A DNA stretch of 64,000 nt from Bordetella parapertussis. Its GTDB lineage: Bacteria > Pseudomonadota > Gammaproteobacteria > Burkholderiales > Burkholderiaceae_B. The notes beneath the pieces were generated by a model. The model saw only the letters and a list, made by a program, of their open reading frames with translations. It had not been told where the DNA came from and ran no database searches. Shown here in pieces: positions 53,882-62,763 of the stretch (its first letter is position 1; each line of letters begins with the position of its first letter). The stretch is from positions 86,604-150,603 of the forward strand of contig CAMDFD010000008.1 in NCBI GenBank assembly GCA_945897365.1, given 5' to 3'. The position numbers and the translations under genes are program-made.

Positions 53882-53906
53882 ATAGTTGAGCAACTTAGTC
53901 GGGTAT
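53882..53906 (+). promoter_or_regulatory. IscR type-1-like binding site upstream of erpA
   Basis: The 25-bp segment matches the E. coli IscR type 1 consensus ATASYYGACT/RWWWYAGTCRRSTAT at 22 positions; mismatches are positions 9, 10 and 13. It ends 54 bases before the erpA ATG. IscR with a bound 2Fe-2S cluster represses such sites, so erpA would be induced when Fe-S clusters are scarce. A short GCCCT/AGGGC hairpin at 53935-53949 lies just before the ribosome site. Confidence 0.75.
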
Positions 53907-53960
53907 GTCCGATATCAGATTTATTTAGAAAGTTGCCCTTTAGCAGGGCAGGAGCCAAAC

Positions 53961-54329
53961 ATGAACACATTGAGCCAAACTGTTGATCTTCAGGCACCCC
54001 CTACGCCTATTCTGTTCACTGATTCTGCTGCGGCAAAGGTCAAAGACCTGTTGATTGAAGAAGGCAACGCCAACCTCAAACTCCGTGTGTTTGTTCAGGG
54101 TGGCGGTTGTTCGGGTTTTCAGTACGGATTCACGTTTGACGAGGACGTCAACGATGATGACACGACCTTAGAAAAAAATGGTGTGGCCTTGCTGGTTGAT
54201 CCGATGAGTTTCCAGTATTTGGTAGGTGCTGAGATTGACTACAAAGAAGACATCGAGGGCTCACAATTCGTCATTCGCAATCCAAACGCGACGACGACCT
54301 GTGGATGCGGATCGTCGTTCTCGGTCTAA
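53961..54329 (+). CDS. erpA: Iron-sulfur cluster insertion protein ErpA
   Basis: ErpA (122 residues) is an A-type carrier that delivers Fe-S clusters to apoproteins. The three conserved Cys are in GGGCSGFQYGF near residue 50 and TTCGCGSSF at the C-terminus. GGAG lies eight bases before the ATG at 53961. An upstream open frame overlaps the IscR-like site and is not coding. It is convergent with anmK. Confidence 0.96.
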   Translation: MNTLSQTVDLQAPPTPILFTDSAAAKVKDLLIEEGNANLKLRVFVQGGGCSGFQYGFTFDEDVNDDDTTLEKNGVALLVDPMSFQYLVGAEIDYKEDIEGSQFVIRNPNATTTCGCGSSFSV

Positions 54330-54359
54330 AGTGATGGCGGTCTAGGCTGCCTAGAGCGT

Positions 54360-55493
54360 CTAGACTGGCCAGCAGGCGCCAAGTATGCGCTGACCTGCCG
54401 CTCCGGTGACCGCTGGGTGGCCTGCAGCGACACCATGTTGATGTGCCCAAGCGAGCCAAGCAAAGGCGAGCGCCTCGACATCCTGTGTTTCAATGCCCAC
54501 ACTCTGCGTGGTGCGTACGGGACAAGGTATCAATTTTTGTAAGTCCAACATGAGTGCCGTATTGCGTGCACCGCCTCCACAAACCAAGACTTCTTGCACA
54601 TCGCTTGCATACATACGTAGGCATTGTGCAACCGTTTCGGCGGTGAGGAGCCGAAGGGTTGCCTGGATGTTTTGTTTGGTGGTGTCCGTGAGCGCGGCGG
54701 GTTGATGGGTATGAATCCCAAATTGGGTCAGACGCTTTTCGAGCCACTCACGATTAAACAGGTCTCGCCCCGTTGATTTTGGAGCCGGCTGTGCGAACCA
54801 AGGCTCCGAATCAAGGAGAACTGAGAGCAAGTCTCTATCAGGCTCTCCAGCATCACCCCAGGCACCGTTTTGATCAAAGTTGCGACCTGTGTGCTGCGCG
54901 CACCACATATCCATCAGCACATTGGCTGGACCCGTATCAAAACCAAAGGGGGGCTGCTGAGGTCTGAGGACGGTGATGTTGGCGATGCCGCCAAGATTCA
55001 AAATCACGCGCGTGTGCGGCGCAGAAAAAATTCCGGCATGAAAAATGGGCACGAGCGGGGCACCTTGACCACCAGCAGCCACGTCCCTGCTTCTGAAGTC
55101 AGCGATCACGCTAATACCGGTGAGTTCGGCGAGAAGGGCAGGCGCGTTAAGTTGAATGGTATAGCCGAGCTCAGGTCGATGTCTGACAGTTTGACCATGC
55201 GCTCCGAGCGCAGAAACCTGCTTGGGCGAAACCTCGGCCAGAGCAAGGGTATGTTCGACGGCTCGAGCGTAAAGCTTCACTAACGTGTTGGCAGCGAGTG
55301 CAGCGCGGCCAAGCTCGTCATGACCGCTCGCATTCAAGGCGAGCAATTCAGCTTGCAGGGCGTACGGGAAATCGATCGAAGAGCGAGAGAGCAAGGTCGG
55401 ACGACCTTGCGAATCAAAGCGCGCAAGTACAGCGTCAACGCCATCTAAGCTTGTACCGGACATGAGCCCTAGGTAGAGCGAAGTTGCAGCCAA
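54360..55493 (-). CDS. anmK: Anhydro-N-acetylmuramic acid kinase AnmK
   Basis: AnmK (377 residues) phosphorylates 1,6-anhydroMurNAc in murein recycling. It has LGLMSGTSLDGVDAVLARF at the N-terminus, GAHGQTVRHRPE near residue 97, LNLGGIANITVL and VCGGGARNTALM near residue 291. The start appears to be TTG, because the first ATG lies inside the conserved GLMSGTSLDG. It follows the M23 peptidase gene by 15 bases, suiting a shared role in wall turnover. Confidence 0.95.
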   Translation of the reverse strand: MAATSLYLGLMSGTSLDGVDAVLARFDSQGRPTLLSRSSIDFPYALQAELLALNASGHDELGRAALAANTLVKLYARAVEHTLALAEVSPKQVSALGAHGQTVRHRPELGYTIQLNAPALLAELTGISVIADFRSRDVAAGGQGAPLVPIFHAGIFSAPHTRVILNLGGIANITVLRPQQPPFGFDTGPANVLMDMWCAQHTGRNFDQNGAWGDAGEPDRDLLSVLLDSEPWFAQPAPKSTGRDLFNREWLEKRLTQFGIHTHQPAALTDTTKQNIQATLRLLTAETVAQCLRMYASDVQEVLVCGGGARNTALMLDLQKLIPCPVRTTQSVGIETQDVEALAFAWLAWAHQHGVAAGHPAVTGAAGQRILGACWPV

Positions 55494-55508
55494 GAGGGCC
55501 TGAGTCCG

Positions 55509-56975
55509 TTAGCGACGCGCAATACTGCTAGTTTCGGGCACGGCTTCCTGAAACTTTGCGAGCACTTGCAGTTGCTGTTTATAAGGGGCCACAACTTGAG
55601 CGAATTGCTCGCGATGCTCATCGGCGAGCGGTTTAGCCGTTGGCATATTTGCCGTGGCAGTCAGGGGATCGATAGGCTTGTGTGCGACGCGGAATTCGTA
55701 ATGTAGATGGGGGCCGGTCGACCAACCTGTCGAACCAACGTAGCCAATCAAATCACCTTGCGAGACCTTCATGCCTGCCTTTAGGCCCGCAGCGAAGCGA
55801 CTCTGGTGAGCGTAGAGCGTTGTGATCCTGCTATGGTGCTTTAGGATGACGGTGTTGCCATAGCCATTTTGCCACCCCACGAAATCCACGGTGCCATCGG
55901 CTGTCGCGTGAATCGGGGTTCCGGTGGGGGCGGCATAATCGACACCGGCATGGTGGCCAGACCAAGCTTGTAAGCCAGGCAGTTTGCGCATACCAAAGGT
56001 TGAGCTGATACGTGAAAACTTCAGTGCGTTGCGCAGAAAGGCGCCTCGTAAGCTTTCACCTTCGAGGTTGAAGTAGCTCCCAGCTTCGCCATCGGGGCTA
56101 AACCAAACGGCGTTATAGGTCTTTCCACCGTTGATAAACTCGAGCGCCAAAACGCGACCCGTCCCAGCGTTACGACCGCCGATTGTGCGAGTTTCGTACA
56201 CCACACGGAACTGATCGCCTGTCCGCAGGCCACGCAAGAAGTCGACTTTGTTGCTCAGTACGTCGGCCATTTGCAAAGTGATGCCATCGGGAATACCAGC
56301 AATATCAGTCGCTGCGAACAAAGAGGAGCGGATGGTGCCAACGGCGACCTCGACATGCGTTTCTAAAGGCTGTAGGAGCTCTTCGGCTACAAACCCTCCC
56401 TTAATGGCGGTGATTTGCAGGGTTCTTGCGATGCCCTGTCCATTCGTCTCCGCATTGGGGGTATGGTAGTAGCGTACCCACAATAGATCACCATTGTCAT
56501 CGGTGGCGGCTTGCACCGAGCGCCCCACAATCAATTTGTAAGCGGAGCGCGCCTTTGGCTCGCGTATTAGGAAACTGAGTAAATTGGCGTCTGAAATATC
56601 TAGGCGCTTTAGGACCGTCGCAAGCGTGTCTCCCGAGCGAATACGCGTTTCCGTGATGTAAGGTGTTTCCACTGGCGTTTGCTCGTTGACGGTGACTTCG
56701 ACCGGAGCGGGCACTGGAACGATATTGAGTACGAGATTTTGTTCTGGAGCGACTTGCTCGGTTTTGATGGCGGTATTTGCGCCGGGTAAGAGCGTGGATG
56801 AGTCCATGCTAGAGGGTTGCATGAAACCAAAGGCCACCGCACCCAACCCTAAAACCAGCGCTGAACTGATCACGACACCTCGCACCAAGCCTGAGCGACT
56901 CTCTTGCTGCCCGGACAGCTGTAAAGCCGCTGGGGCGAAGCTAGGTTTAGATGTCGAGTGATTCTTAAAACGCAT
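55509..56975 (-). CDS. M23-family peptidoglycan endopeptidase
   Basis: This 488-residue envelope protein has one N-terminal transmembrane segment (residues ~33-51), an OapA/LysM-like region (TRIRSGDTLATVLKRLDISDANLL near residue 110) and a C-terminal LytM/M23 domain. Zinc ligands are visible in HHAGVDYAAPTG and GPHLHYEFRVA. It probably cleaves cross-links in periplasmic murein, like MepM. AGAGGA precedes the ATG by nine bases. Divergent from tyrS, with a 201-base gap. Confidence 0.94.
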   Translation of the reverse strand: MRFKNHSTSKPSFAPAALQLSGQQESRSGLVRGVVISSALVLGLGAVAFGFMQPSSMDSSTLLPGANTAIKTEQVAPEQNLVLNIVPVPAPVEVTVNEQTPVETPYITETRIRSGDTLATVLKRLDISDANLLSFLIREPKARSAYKLIVGRSVQAATDDNGDLLWVRYYHTPNAETNGQGIARTLQITAIKGGFVAEELLQPLETHVEVAVGTIRSSLFAATDIAGIPDGITLQMADVLSNKVDFLRGLRTGDQFRVVYETRTIGGRNAGTGRVLALEFINGGKTYNAVWFSPDGEAGSYFNLEGESLRGAFLRNALKFSRISSTFGMRKLPGLQAWSGHHAGVDYAAPTGTPIHATADGTVDFVGWQNGYGNTVILKHHSRITTLYAHQSRFAAGLKAGMKVSQGDLIGYVGSTGWSTGPHLHYEFRVAHKPIDPLTATANMPTAKPLADEHREQFAQVVAPYKQQLQVLAKFQEAVPETSSIARR

Positions 56976-57176
56976 CTGGTGGAAATCCTCTGTATTGAGT
57001 TTGGTACTTGTTTACAGATAACGATGCTTAAACACCACACTCGTGCCGGATTTTGCGTGGCAGAGCAAGATTAGTTTGCGTATGATGTCAATCTTGTAAA
57101 AAAGTATGTTAGCCGATTTCGAGCAATCAAACAGCTTTTTTGTCACTTTCACCGATCAAATTGGCTTACTTCTTTT

Positions 57177-58403
57177 ATGTTGACGACAAAATACGCTATT
57201 ACCCACGAAGTAGAAGCTAACTTGCGAATAGTCGAGCGAGGGTGCGACGAGTTGCTGGTCAAGACTGAATTTGCACAAAAACTCGCACGCAGTCAAGCCA
57301 CGGGAATACCGCTGAGAGTCAAGCTCGGCTTGGATCCTACGGCGCCTGATATTCATCTTGGGCACACCGTCGTGCTCAACAAAATGCGTCAATTGCAGAA
57401 CCTTGGCCACACGGTCATTTTCCTGATTGGCGACTTTACTTCCATGATTGGGGATCCGTCGGGGCGTAATTCAACCCGTCCCCCCCTGACGCGGGAGCAG
57501 ATTGAGGAAAATGCCCGTACTTATTATGCGCAGGCGAGTTTGGTGCTGGATCCTGCGCGTACAGAGATTCGTTACAACTCTGAGTGGTGCGATCCCTTGG
57601 GTGCGCGGGGGATCATTCAGCTAGCTTCGCGCTACACCGTGGCTCGAATGATGGAGCGTGACGACTTTACCAAGCGCTTTAAGGCGGGCGTGCCGATCTC
57701 CGTGCATGAGTTTCTATACCCATTGATGCAGGGCTATGACTCGGTTGCCCTTAAAGCGGACCTGGAACTCGGCGGAACGGATCAGAAATTTAATCTGTTG
57801 GTCGGTCGAGAGCTGCAAAAGGAATATGGACAAGAGCCTCAGTGTATTTTGACCATGCCCTTGCTCGAGGGCACAGATGGCGTCGAAAAGATGTCCAAGT
57901 CCAAAAACAATTACATCGGAATTGGGGAAACCCCAGAGTCGATGTTCGGCAAAATCATGTCGATTTCTGACACGATGATGTGGAAATACTTCGATTTGCT
58001 GTCGTTTCGCAGCATCGAAGAGGTGGCCGCCTTGCGTGCAGAGACCGAAGCGGGTCGAAATCCCCGGGACGCCAAGGTGATGTTGGGTCAGGAGATCGTG
58101 GCCCGCTTTCACTCCCAGGCGGCGGCCGAGGCGGCTTTGGGGGCTTTTGAAGCGCGGTTCCGGGATGGCGCTGTGCCAGAAAATATGCCAGAAGTCACCG
58201 TTGCGGGCGCCCCAGTCGGGATTTTGAAGTTATTGCGCGAGGCCGCGCTGGTGACCTCGGGTGCAGAGGCTCAGCGCAACGTTGAGCAAGGTGGGGTGCG
58301 GGTGGATGGTGACCGAGTCGAGGACAAGTCTTTGCAACTCGGTGCAGGTACTTATGTGATTCAGGTCGGAAAGCGCAAGTTTGCCCGCGTGACCGTGAAT
58401 TGA
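57177..58403 (+). CDS. tyrS: Tyrosyl-tRNA synthetase TyrS
   Basis: TyrS (408 residues) charges tRNA-Tyr. It shows the HIGH-type segment PTAPDIHLGHTVVL near residue 58, KMSKSKNNYIGI near residue 241 and a C-terminal S4-like domain (GGVRVDGDRVEDKSLQL). The KMSKS form and length indicate the TyrRS-Z type. No strong ribosome site precedes the ATG. Confidence 0.97.
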   Translation: MLTTKYAITHEVEANLRIVERGCDELLVKTEFAQKLARSQATGIPLRVKLGLDPTAPDIHLGHTVVLNKMRQLQNLGHTVIFLIGDFTSMIGDPSGRNSTRPPLTREQIEENARTYYAQASLVLDPARTEIRYNSEWCDPLGARGIIQLASRYTVARMMERDDFTKRFKAGVPISVHEFLYPLMQGYDSVALKADLELGGTDQKFNLLVGRELQKEYGQEPQCILTMPLLEGTDGVEKMSKSKNNYIGIGETPESMFGKIMSISDTMMWKYFDLLSFRSIEEVAALRAETEAGRNPRDAKVMLGQEIVARFHSQAAAEAALGAFEARFRDGAVPENMPEVTVAGAPVGILKLLREAALVTSGAEAQRNVEQGGVRVDGDRVEDKSLQLGAGTYVIQVGKRKFARVTVN

Positions 58404-58495
58404 GCTATCCCTAAGCGCCTTGAGCCTTTAACAGAAGCGAGGCGCAGTACACTAGAAGCATTCAATTTTTACAGTTTCATTTCGTCAGGATTTCC

Positions 58496-59740
58496 ATGTT
58501 TGATCGCACACTCACGTTAGACCGCGTTGACCCAGAAGTTTGGTCCGCCATTCAAAAAGAAGATACTCGGCAAGAGCAGCACATCGAGCTGATCGCCTCC
58601 GAAAACTACGCTAGCCCCGCCGTGATGCAGGCGCAGGGTAGCCAGATGACCAACAAGTACGCCGAAGGTTATCCAGGCAAGCGTTACTACGGCGGTTGCG
58701 AGTATGTGGATATTGTTGAGCAGCTCGCCATTGATCGTCTGAAGTCCCTATTCGGTGCTGAGGCCGCAAACGTGCAGCCAAATTCCGGCTCACAGGCTAA
58801 CCAAGCTGTGTATCTGGCTTTCCTAAAGCCAGGTGACTCCGTGCTGGGGATGAGTTTGGCCGAAGGCGGTCACTTGACGCATGGTGCTTCGGTTAATGCC
58901 TCTGGCAAGCTTTACAACTTTCATCAGTACGGATTAGATGCCAACGAAGTCTTGGACTACGACAAGGTCGAAGAACTGGCCAAGACCCAAAAGCCAAAGA
59001 TGATCGTCGCAGGTGCTTCGGCCTACTCGTTGCGCATGGACTTTGAGCGTTTGGCACGTATTGCTAAAGACAGTGGCGCCTTGTTGTTGGTAGACGTTGC
59101 GCATTATTCAGGTTTGGTCGCGGGTGGTGCATATCCCAACCCGGTCCCTCATGCTGATTTTGTCACCTCCACCACACACAAGTCTTTACGTGGCCCTCGT
59201 GGCGGCGTGATCATGATGAAAGCCGAATACGAAAAGGCGATCAACTCTGCCATTTTCCCTGGGATTCAAGGGGGGCCGTTGATGCATGTGATCGCAGCCA
59301 AGGCCGTGGCGTTCCGCGAAGCCTTAACGCCTGAGTTCAAAGCCTATGCCGCGCAAGTGGTGAAAAACGCGCAAGTCTTAGCTGAAACACTGGTCAAGCG
59401 TGGTTTGCGTATTGTTTCTGGTCGGACTGAAAGTCATGTCATGTTGGTGGACTTGCGCGCCAAGGGCATTACGGGCAAAGAAGCCGAGGCCGTGTTGGGT
59501 GATGCACACATCACCGTCAATAAAAATACGATCCCGAACGATCCAGAAAAGCCCTTTGTGACGAGCGGGATTCGTCTAGGAACGCCTGCGATGACCACGC
59601 GCGGCTTCAAGGAAACGGAAGCGCAACTCACGGGCAATCTCATTGCGGATGTGTTTGACAATCCGCGTGACCCCGCAAACATTGCATCGGTGCGAGAGCG
59701 TGTGAATGCGCTGACAGCTTCTTTTCCGGTTTACCGTTAA
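58496..59740 (+). CDS. glyA: Serine hydroxymethyltransferase GlyA
   Basis: GlyA (414 residues) interconverts serine and glycine with tetrahydrofolate. It has ELIASENYASPAVMQAQGS, NVQPNSGSQANQAVYLAFL, LVDVAHYSGLVAGG and the PLP Lys in TSTTHKSLRGPRGG near residue 229. It is 51 bases upstream of nrdR, the usual order in betaproteobacteria. Confidence 0.98.
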   Translation: MFDRTLTLDRVDPEVWSAIQKEDTRQEQHIELIASENYASPAVMQAQGSQMTNKYAEGYPGKRYYGGCEYVDIVEQLAIDRLKSLFGAEAANVQPNSGSQANQAVYLAFLKPGDSVLGMSLAEGGHLTHGASVNASGKLYNFHQYGLDANEVLDYDKVEELAKTQKPKMIVAGASAYSLRMDFERLARIAKDSGALLLVDVAHYSGLVAGGAYPNPVPHADFVTSTTHKSLRGPRGGVIMMKAEYEKAINSAIFPGIQGGPLMHVIAAKAVAFREALTPEFKAYAAQVVKNAQVLAETLVKRGLRIVSGRTESHVMLVDLRAKGITGKEAEAVLGDAHITVNKNTIPNDPEKPFVTSGIRLGTPAMTTRGFKETEAQLTGNLIADVFDNPRDPANIASVRERVNALTASFPVYR

Positions 59741-59791
59741 TCAGCGGGCAGCGCAGCGCGTTGCCCTGAGTATTTTGATCAAGGCGACTTC

Positions 59792-60262
59792 ATGAAATGT
59801 CCCTTTTGCGGGCATGCTGATACACAGGTCATCGACTCGCGTGGCGCGGATGAGGGAGACTTTATCCGTCGTCGAAGGCGCTGTCACTCCTGTGATCGGC
59901 GATTTACAACCTACGAGCGTGCCGAGCTCGAGATGCCGACAATCGTCAAGCGTAACGCTAGCCGTCACGATTATGAGGCGACTAAGCTGCGGGCGAGTTT
60001 GTCGCTCGCCTTGCGTAAACGTCCCGTGAGCACTGAGGAAGTCGATGCTGTGGTGGCTCGCATCGAGGAGCGCTTGCTGACCAGTGGACAGCGCGAGGTT
60101 TCGACCGAGTTCTTGGGTGAGCTTGTCATGAATGAATTAAAAAAGCTCGACAAAGTGGCCTATGTGCGCTTTGCCTCCGTTTACAAAAGTTTCGAAGACA
60201 TCGGTGAGTTTGTCGAAGCGATACGCGAGATGCAGGGTCCTTCTGTGCTGCGCAAAACTTGA
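59792..60262 (+). CDS. nrdR: Transcriptional repressor NrdR
   Basis: NrdR (156 residues) represses ribonucleotide reductase genes. A zinc ribbon (MKCPFCGHADTQVIDSR ... RRRRCHSCDRRFTTYER) is followed by an ATP-cone domain (PTIVKRNASRHDYEATKLRASLSLALRKRPVS). It should act on the boxes found upstream of nrdA at 46075-46119. The next gene, ribD, begins two bases after its stop. Confidence 0.97.
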   Translation: MKCPFCGHADTQVIDSRGADEGDFIRRRRRCHSCDRRFTTYERAELEMPTIVKRNASRHDYEATKLRASLSLALRKRPVSTEEVDAVVARIEERLLTSGQREVSTEFLGELVMNELKKLDKVAYVRFASVYKSFEDIGEFVEAIREMQGPSVLRKT

Positions 60263-60264
60263 AT

Positions 60265-61461
60265 ATGAAATCCTCTCAGTCCGTCGACGCACGCAATCCC
60301 GATCAAGACGTATTTTTTATGCGCCAGGCGCTCGCGCTGGCAGAGGGTGCGCTATATGTGCCCTCACCCAATCCGCGCGTGGGATGCATTATTGTGCGTG
60401 ATGCACAGGTGCTTGGGCGGGGGGCGACGCAAGCGGTGGGTTCGCATCATGCAGAGGTGATGGCTCTACAAGATATGCGCGCTCGCGGCTTGACTGCCGA
60501 AGGTGCGACGGTCTACATCACGCTCGAGCCTTGTAGTCATCATGGTCGTACTCCTCCCTGTGTCGATGCGTTGATTGCTGCGGGACCTGCGCGCGTCGTC
60601 TTTGCGCACTTCGATCCCAACCCTCATGTGGCAGGGCGTGGGATGCGCTTGCTGCGTGAGGCAGGTATCGAGGTCAATGTGGGAGTGTGCGCGGATCTCG
60701 CACTTGCCATCAATCCGGGATTTGTCTCGCGTATGACCCGGGGTGTCCCGTATGTCTGGATGAAAATCGCCGCCTCGCTCGATGGACGAACGGCACTGTC
60801 CAATGGTGTTTCGCAATGGATCACAGGGCTGGAAGCACGTGCGGACGGACATCACTGGCGCGCACGTAGTTGCGTGGTGCTGACTGGGATTGGAACTGTG
60901 CGCGCAGACGATCCTAAGATGACGGTGAGACATGTGGCGACCGCGCGGCAGCCACGTCGGGCCGTGATTGATCCAGGTTTTGACATTCACGAAGATGCTG
61001 CCATCCTCAAGGGTGAGGGGGCGATTGTTTTTACGGGCGATCAAAACGCAGAAAAGTGTGCACGCTTGATGGATCGTGGCGTGCAGGTGGTTTACGTTCC
61101 CGAAGACGTTGCTTCCGACGCGGGTCGACAGCGACGTCGCGTTGATATGCGTGCCATGATGCAATGGCTCGGTGAGCACGACGCGAATGAAGTGCATATT
61201 GAGGCGGGTTCAGGATTGAACGGCGCACTCCTCAATGCCGACTGTGTCGATGAGTTGCTGGTGTACTTGGCCCCGACCTTATTAGGTGAGGGGATGGGCA
61301 TGGCGCAATTGCCCACACTGACCAAGCTCGAGGGCGTGCAACGCTTTGAGTTTATAGAGCTCAAACAACTCGGCCCCGACGTGCGTTTGCGTGCGCGACT
61401 GCCAGAACATTGGCGCGCGTTGATGCAGAAAATCCATTTGACTGAATACAGCACAGGATAA
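60265..61461 (+). CDS. ribD: Bifunctional pyrimidine deaminase/reductase RibD
   Basis: RibD (398 residues) carries out the second and third steps of riboflavin synthesis. The deaminase domain has HHAEVMALQDM and PCSHHGRTPPCVDALI (zinc ligands); the reductase domain has KIAASLDGRTALSNGVSQWITG and EVHIEAGSGLNGALL. I used the ATG at 60265 over a TTG two codons earlier. It precedes ribE by eight bases. Confidence 0.97.
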   Translation: MKSSQSVDARNPDQDVFFMRQALALAEGALYVPSPNPRVGCIIVRDAQVLGRGATQAVGSHHAEVMALQDMRARGLTAEGATVYITLEPCSHHGRTPPCVDALIAAGPARVVFAHFDPNPHVAGRGMRLLREAGIEVNVGVCADLALAINPGFVSRMTRGVPYVWMKIAASLDGRTALSNGVSQWITGLEARADGHHWRARSCVVLTGIGTVRADDPKMTVRHVATARQPRRAVIDPGFDIHEDAAILKGEGAIVFTGDQNAEKCARLMDRGVQVVYVPEDVASDAGRQRRRVDMRAMMQWLGEHDANEVHIEAGSGLNGALLNADCVDELLVYLAPTLLGEGMGMAQLPTLTKLEGVQRFEFIELKQLGPDVRLRARLPEHWRALMQKIHLTEYSTG

Positions 61462-61469
61462 GCACTCTA

Positions 61470-62087
61470 ATGTTTACTGGGATCGTCGCGGCTGTGGGTC
61501 GCATTGAAAAAATAGAACCGCTTGCGGGCGGTCAGGCCGATGCGGGCGTGCATATTTCTATTCATGCGGGTGGCTTGGATTTAAGCGATGTCGGCTTAGG
61601 TGACTCGATTGCGATCCAGGGTGCTTGCATGACGGTGGTGTCTAAGCACGCGGAGGGTTTTGCCGTCGACGTGTCGCGCGAAAGCTTGCGTTTGACGATG
61701 GGGCTAGATGCCCAAGGTGCCGTCAATCTTGAAAAGTCCTTGCGCGTCGGTGATCAGATCGGCGGTCATATCGTTTCGGGTCACGTGGACGGCCTGGGCG
61801 AGGTGATTAAGTTTGAGCCTGTAGGCGAGTCTTGGGAGCTGGTTGTGCAGGCGCCCGCATCCTTAGGTCCATTTTTAGCCTATAAGGGCTCGATTACGGT
61901 TAATGGTGTGAGTTTGACCGTCAACCGAGTTGAGGACTTAGCGGGTGGGACGCAATTCAGTATTAATCTGATTCCGCACACGATTGCGGTGACGACCTTG
62001 CAGCACCTAAAGGTGGGCGAGAGGGTCAATCTCGAGGTTGATACGATCGCGCGTTATGTCCAGAGGATGCTGTCTTTTCCCCGTTAA
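61470..62087 (+). CDS. ribE: Riboflavin synthase alpha subunit RibE
   Basis: RibE (205 residues) makes riboflavin from two lumazine molecules. It has two lumazine-binding barrels, starting MFTGIVAAVG and, in the second, GSITVNGVSLTVNRV, with GHIVSGHVDGLGEV between them. It ends 28 bases before tRNA-Ser. No FMN riboswitch is present in the short spacer after ribD. Confidence 0.97.
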   Translation: MFTGIVAAVGRIEKIEPLAGGQADAGVHISIHAGGLDLSDVGLGDSIAIQGACMTVVSKHAEGFAVDVSRESLRLTMGLDAQGAVNLEKSLRVGDQIGGHIVSGHVDGLGEVIKFEPVGESWELVVQAPASLGPFLAYKGSITVNGVSLTVNRVEDLAGGTQFSINLIPHTIAVTTLQHLKVGERVNLEVDTIARYVQRMLSFPR

Positions 62088-62115
62088 TGCTAGAATAGCG
62101 GGCTGCAGTGAAAAC

Positions 62116-62206
62116 GGACAGGTGGCCGAGCGGTTGAAGGCGCACGCCTGGAAAGCGTGTATACGTTCAAAGCGTATCGGGGGTTCGAATCCCCCTCTGT
62201 CCGCCA
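62116..62206 (+). tRNA. tRNA-Ser (anticodon GGA)
   Basis: The 91-base sequence folds as a class II tRNA with acceptor stem GGACAGG/TCTGTCC, discriminator G and encoded CCA. The anticodon stem CACGC/GCGTG closes the loop CTGGAAA with anticodon GGA at 62150-62152. It has a long variable arm (TATACGTT...AGCGTAT) and the T loop GGTTCGAATCC. Its 3' end is the boundary of the repeated module that follows. Confidence 0.98.
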
Positions 62207-62277
62207 AGACTATTTCGAACTGATTCCAGGTCGTTCGAACAATTTCCAACCCTTTCGGGGCCTCCTTGGGTGCGCTC

Positions 62278-62610
62278 CTAGAACACTTTCCGTATCAGAC
62301 AGGCTTCTTCATAGGCCTCAATGTCTTTGAGCCGGTACAAAACCTTCCCCACGATCTTCAAGTACTGCGGGCCCTCGCCGACGGTGCGCCAGCGCTGAAG
62401 TCGCGCGACTGAACACACCCAGCGATCGGCGAGCATTATTTCGGTCAGTAGCTGGCGGGCTGGTTCGGCCGGGACCTCTGGAGCCGGGAGTTTGGGCTCG
62501 AACTTGGGTTCGTTGGCTGCGGTTTTGGCGATGCCGTTGGACAGGGCGTCCAGCACGTCACCCATTTTTTTAGCCCGTCGGTTCGAAGATGCGGTTTTGT
62601 TAGTAGCCAT
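62278..62610 (-). CDS. Small AlpA/excisionase-like helix-turn-helix protein, copy A
   Basis: This 110-residue protein has a variable, Ala/Pro/Glu-rich N-terminus and a C-terminal winged-helix domain of the AlpA/excisionase type (ADRWVCSVARLQRWRTVG, EGPQYLKIVGKVLYRL, DIEAYEEACL). Such proteins regulate or direct excision of mobile elements. AAGGAG lies eight bases before the ATG, and an inverted repeat lies just upstream. Residues from about 54 to the Val at 109 are identical to copy B. Confidence 0.82.
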   Translation of the reverse strand: MATNKTASSNRRAKKMGDVLDALSNGIAKTAANEPKFEPKLPAPEVPAEPARQLLTEIMLADRWVCSVARLQRWRTVGEGPQYLKIVGKVLYRLKDIEAYEEACLIRKVF

Positions 62611-62627
62611 GGCCTAGCTCCTTGATG

Positions 62628-62652
62628 CCTATATGCAGTGGTTTCATATAGG
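62628..62652 (-). promoter_or_regulatory. Operator-like palindrome upstream of the HTH gene, copy A
   Basis: CCTATATG (62628-62635) and CATATAGG (62645-62652) are perfect inverted repeats nine bases apart, just before the ribosome site. It is conserved exactly in copy B, which suggests autoregulation by the HTH protein. Confidence 0.6.
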
Positions 62653-62763
62653 TTCATACCGTTTGGCTGGGCTTTTTTCTCAGTGGGGTGGGTTGGTGCA
62701 CGCTAAGGGACGGACTGCTTTTGGCCAGAAGTAGTCATCGACGTGCAAAAATGGAGCCTTATC

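Larger units (their letters stand above)
62201..62700. repeat. Direct repeat module, copy A (500 bp), attached to the tRNA-Ser 3' end
   Basis: This segment is repeated at 63306-63826 with scattered base changes and one 21-bp length difference inside the coding region. It begins with CCGCCA, the last bases of the tRNA, and continues through AACTATTTCGAACTGATTC-like sequence. It includes a small gene and its operator-like palindrome. The junction at a tRNA 3' end is typical of integrase attachment sites. Confidence 0.85.
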
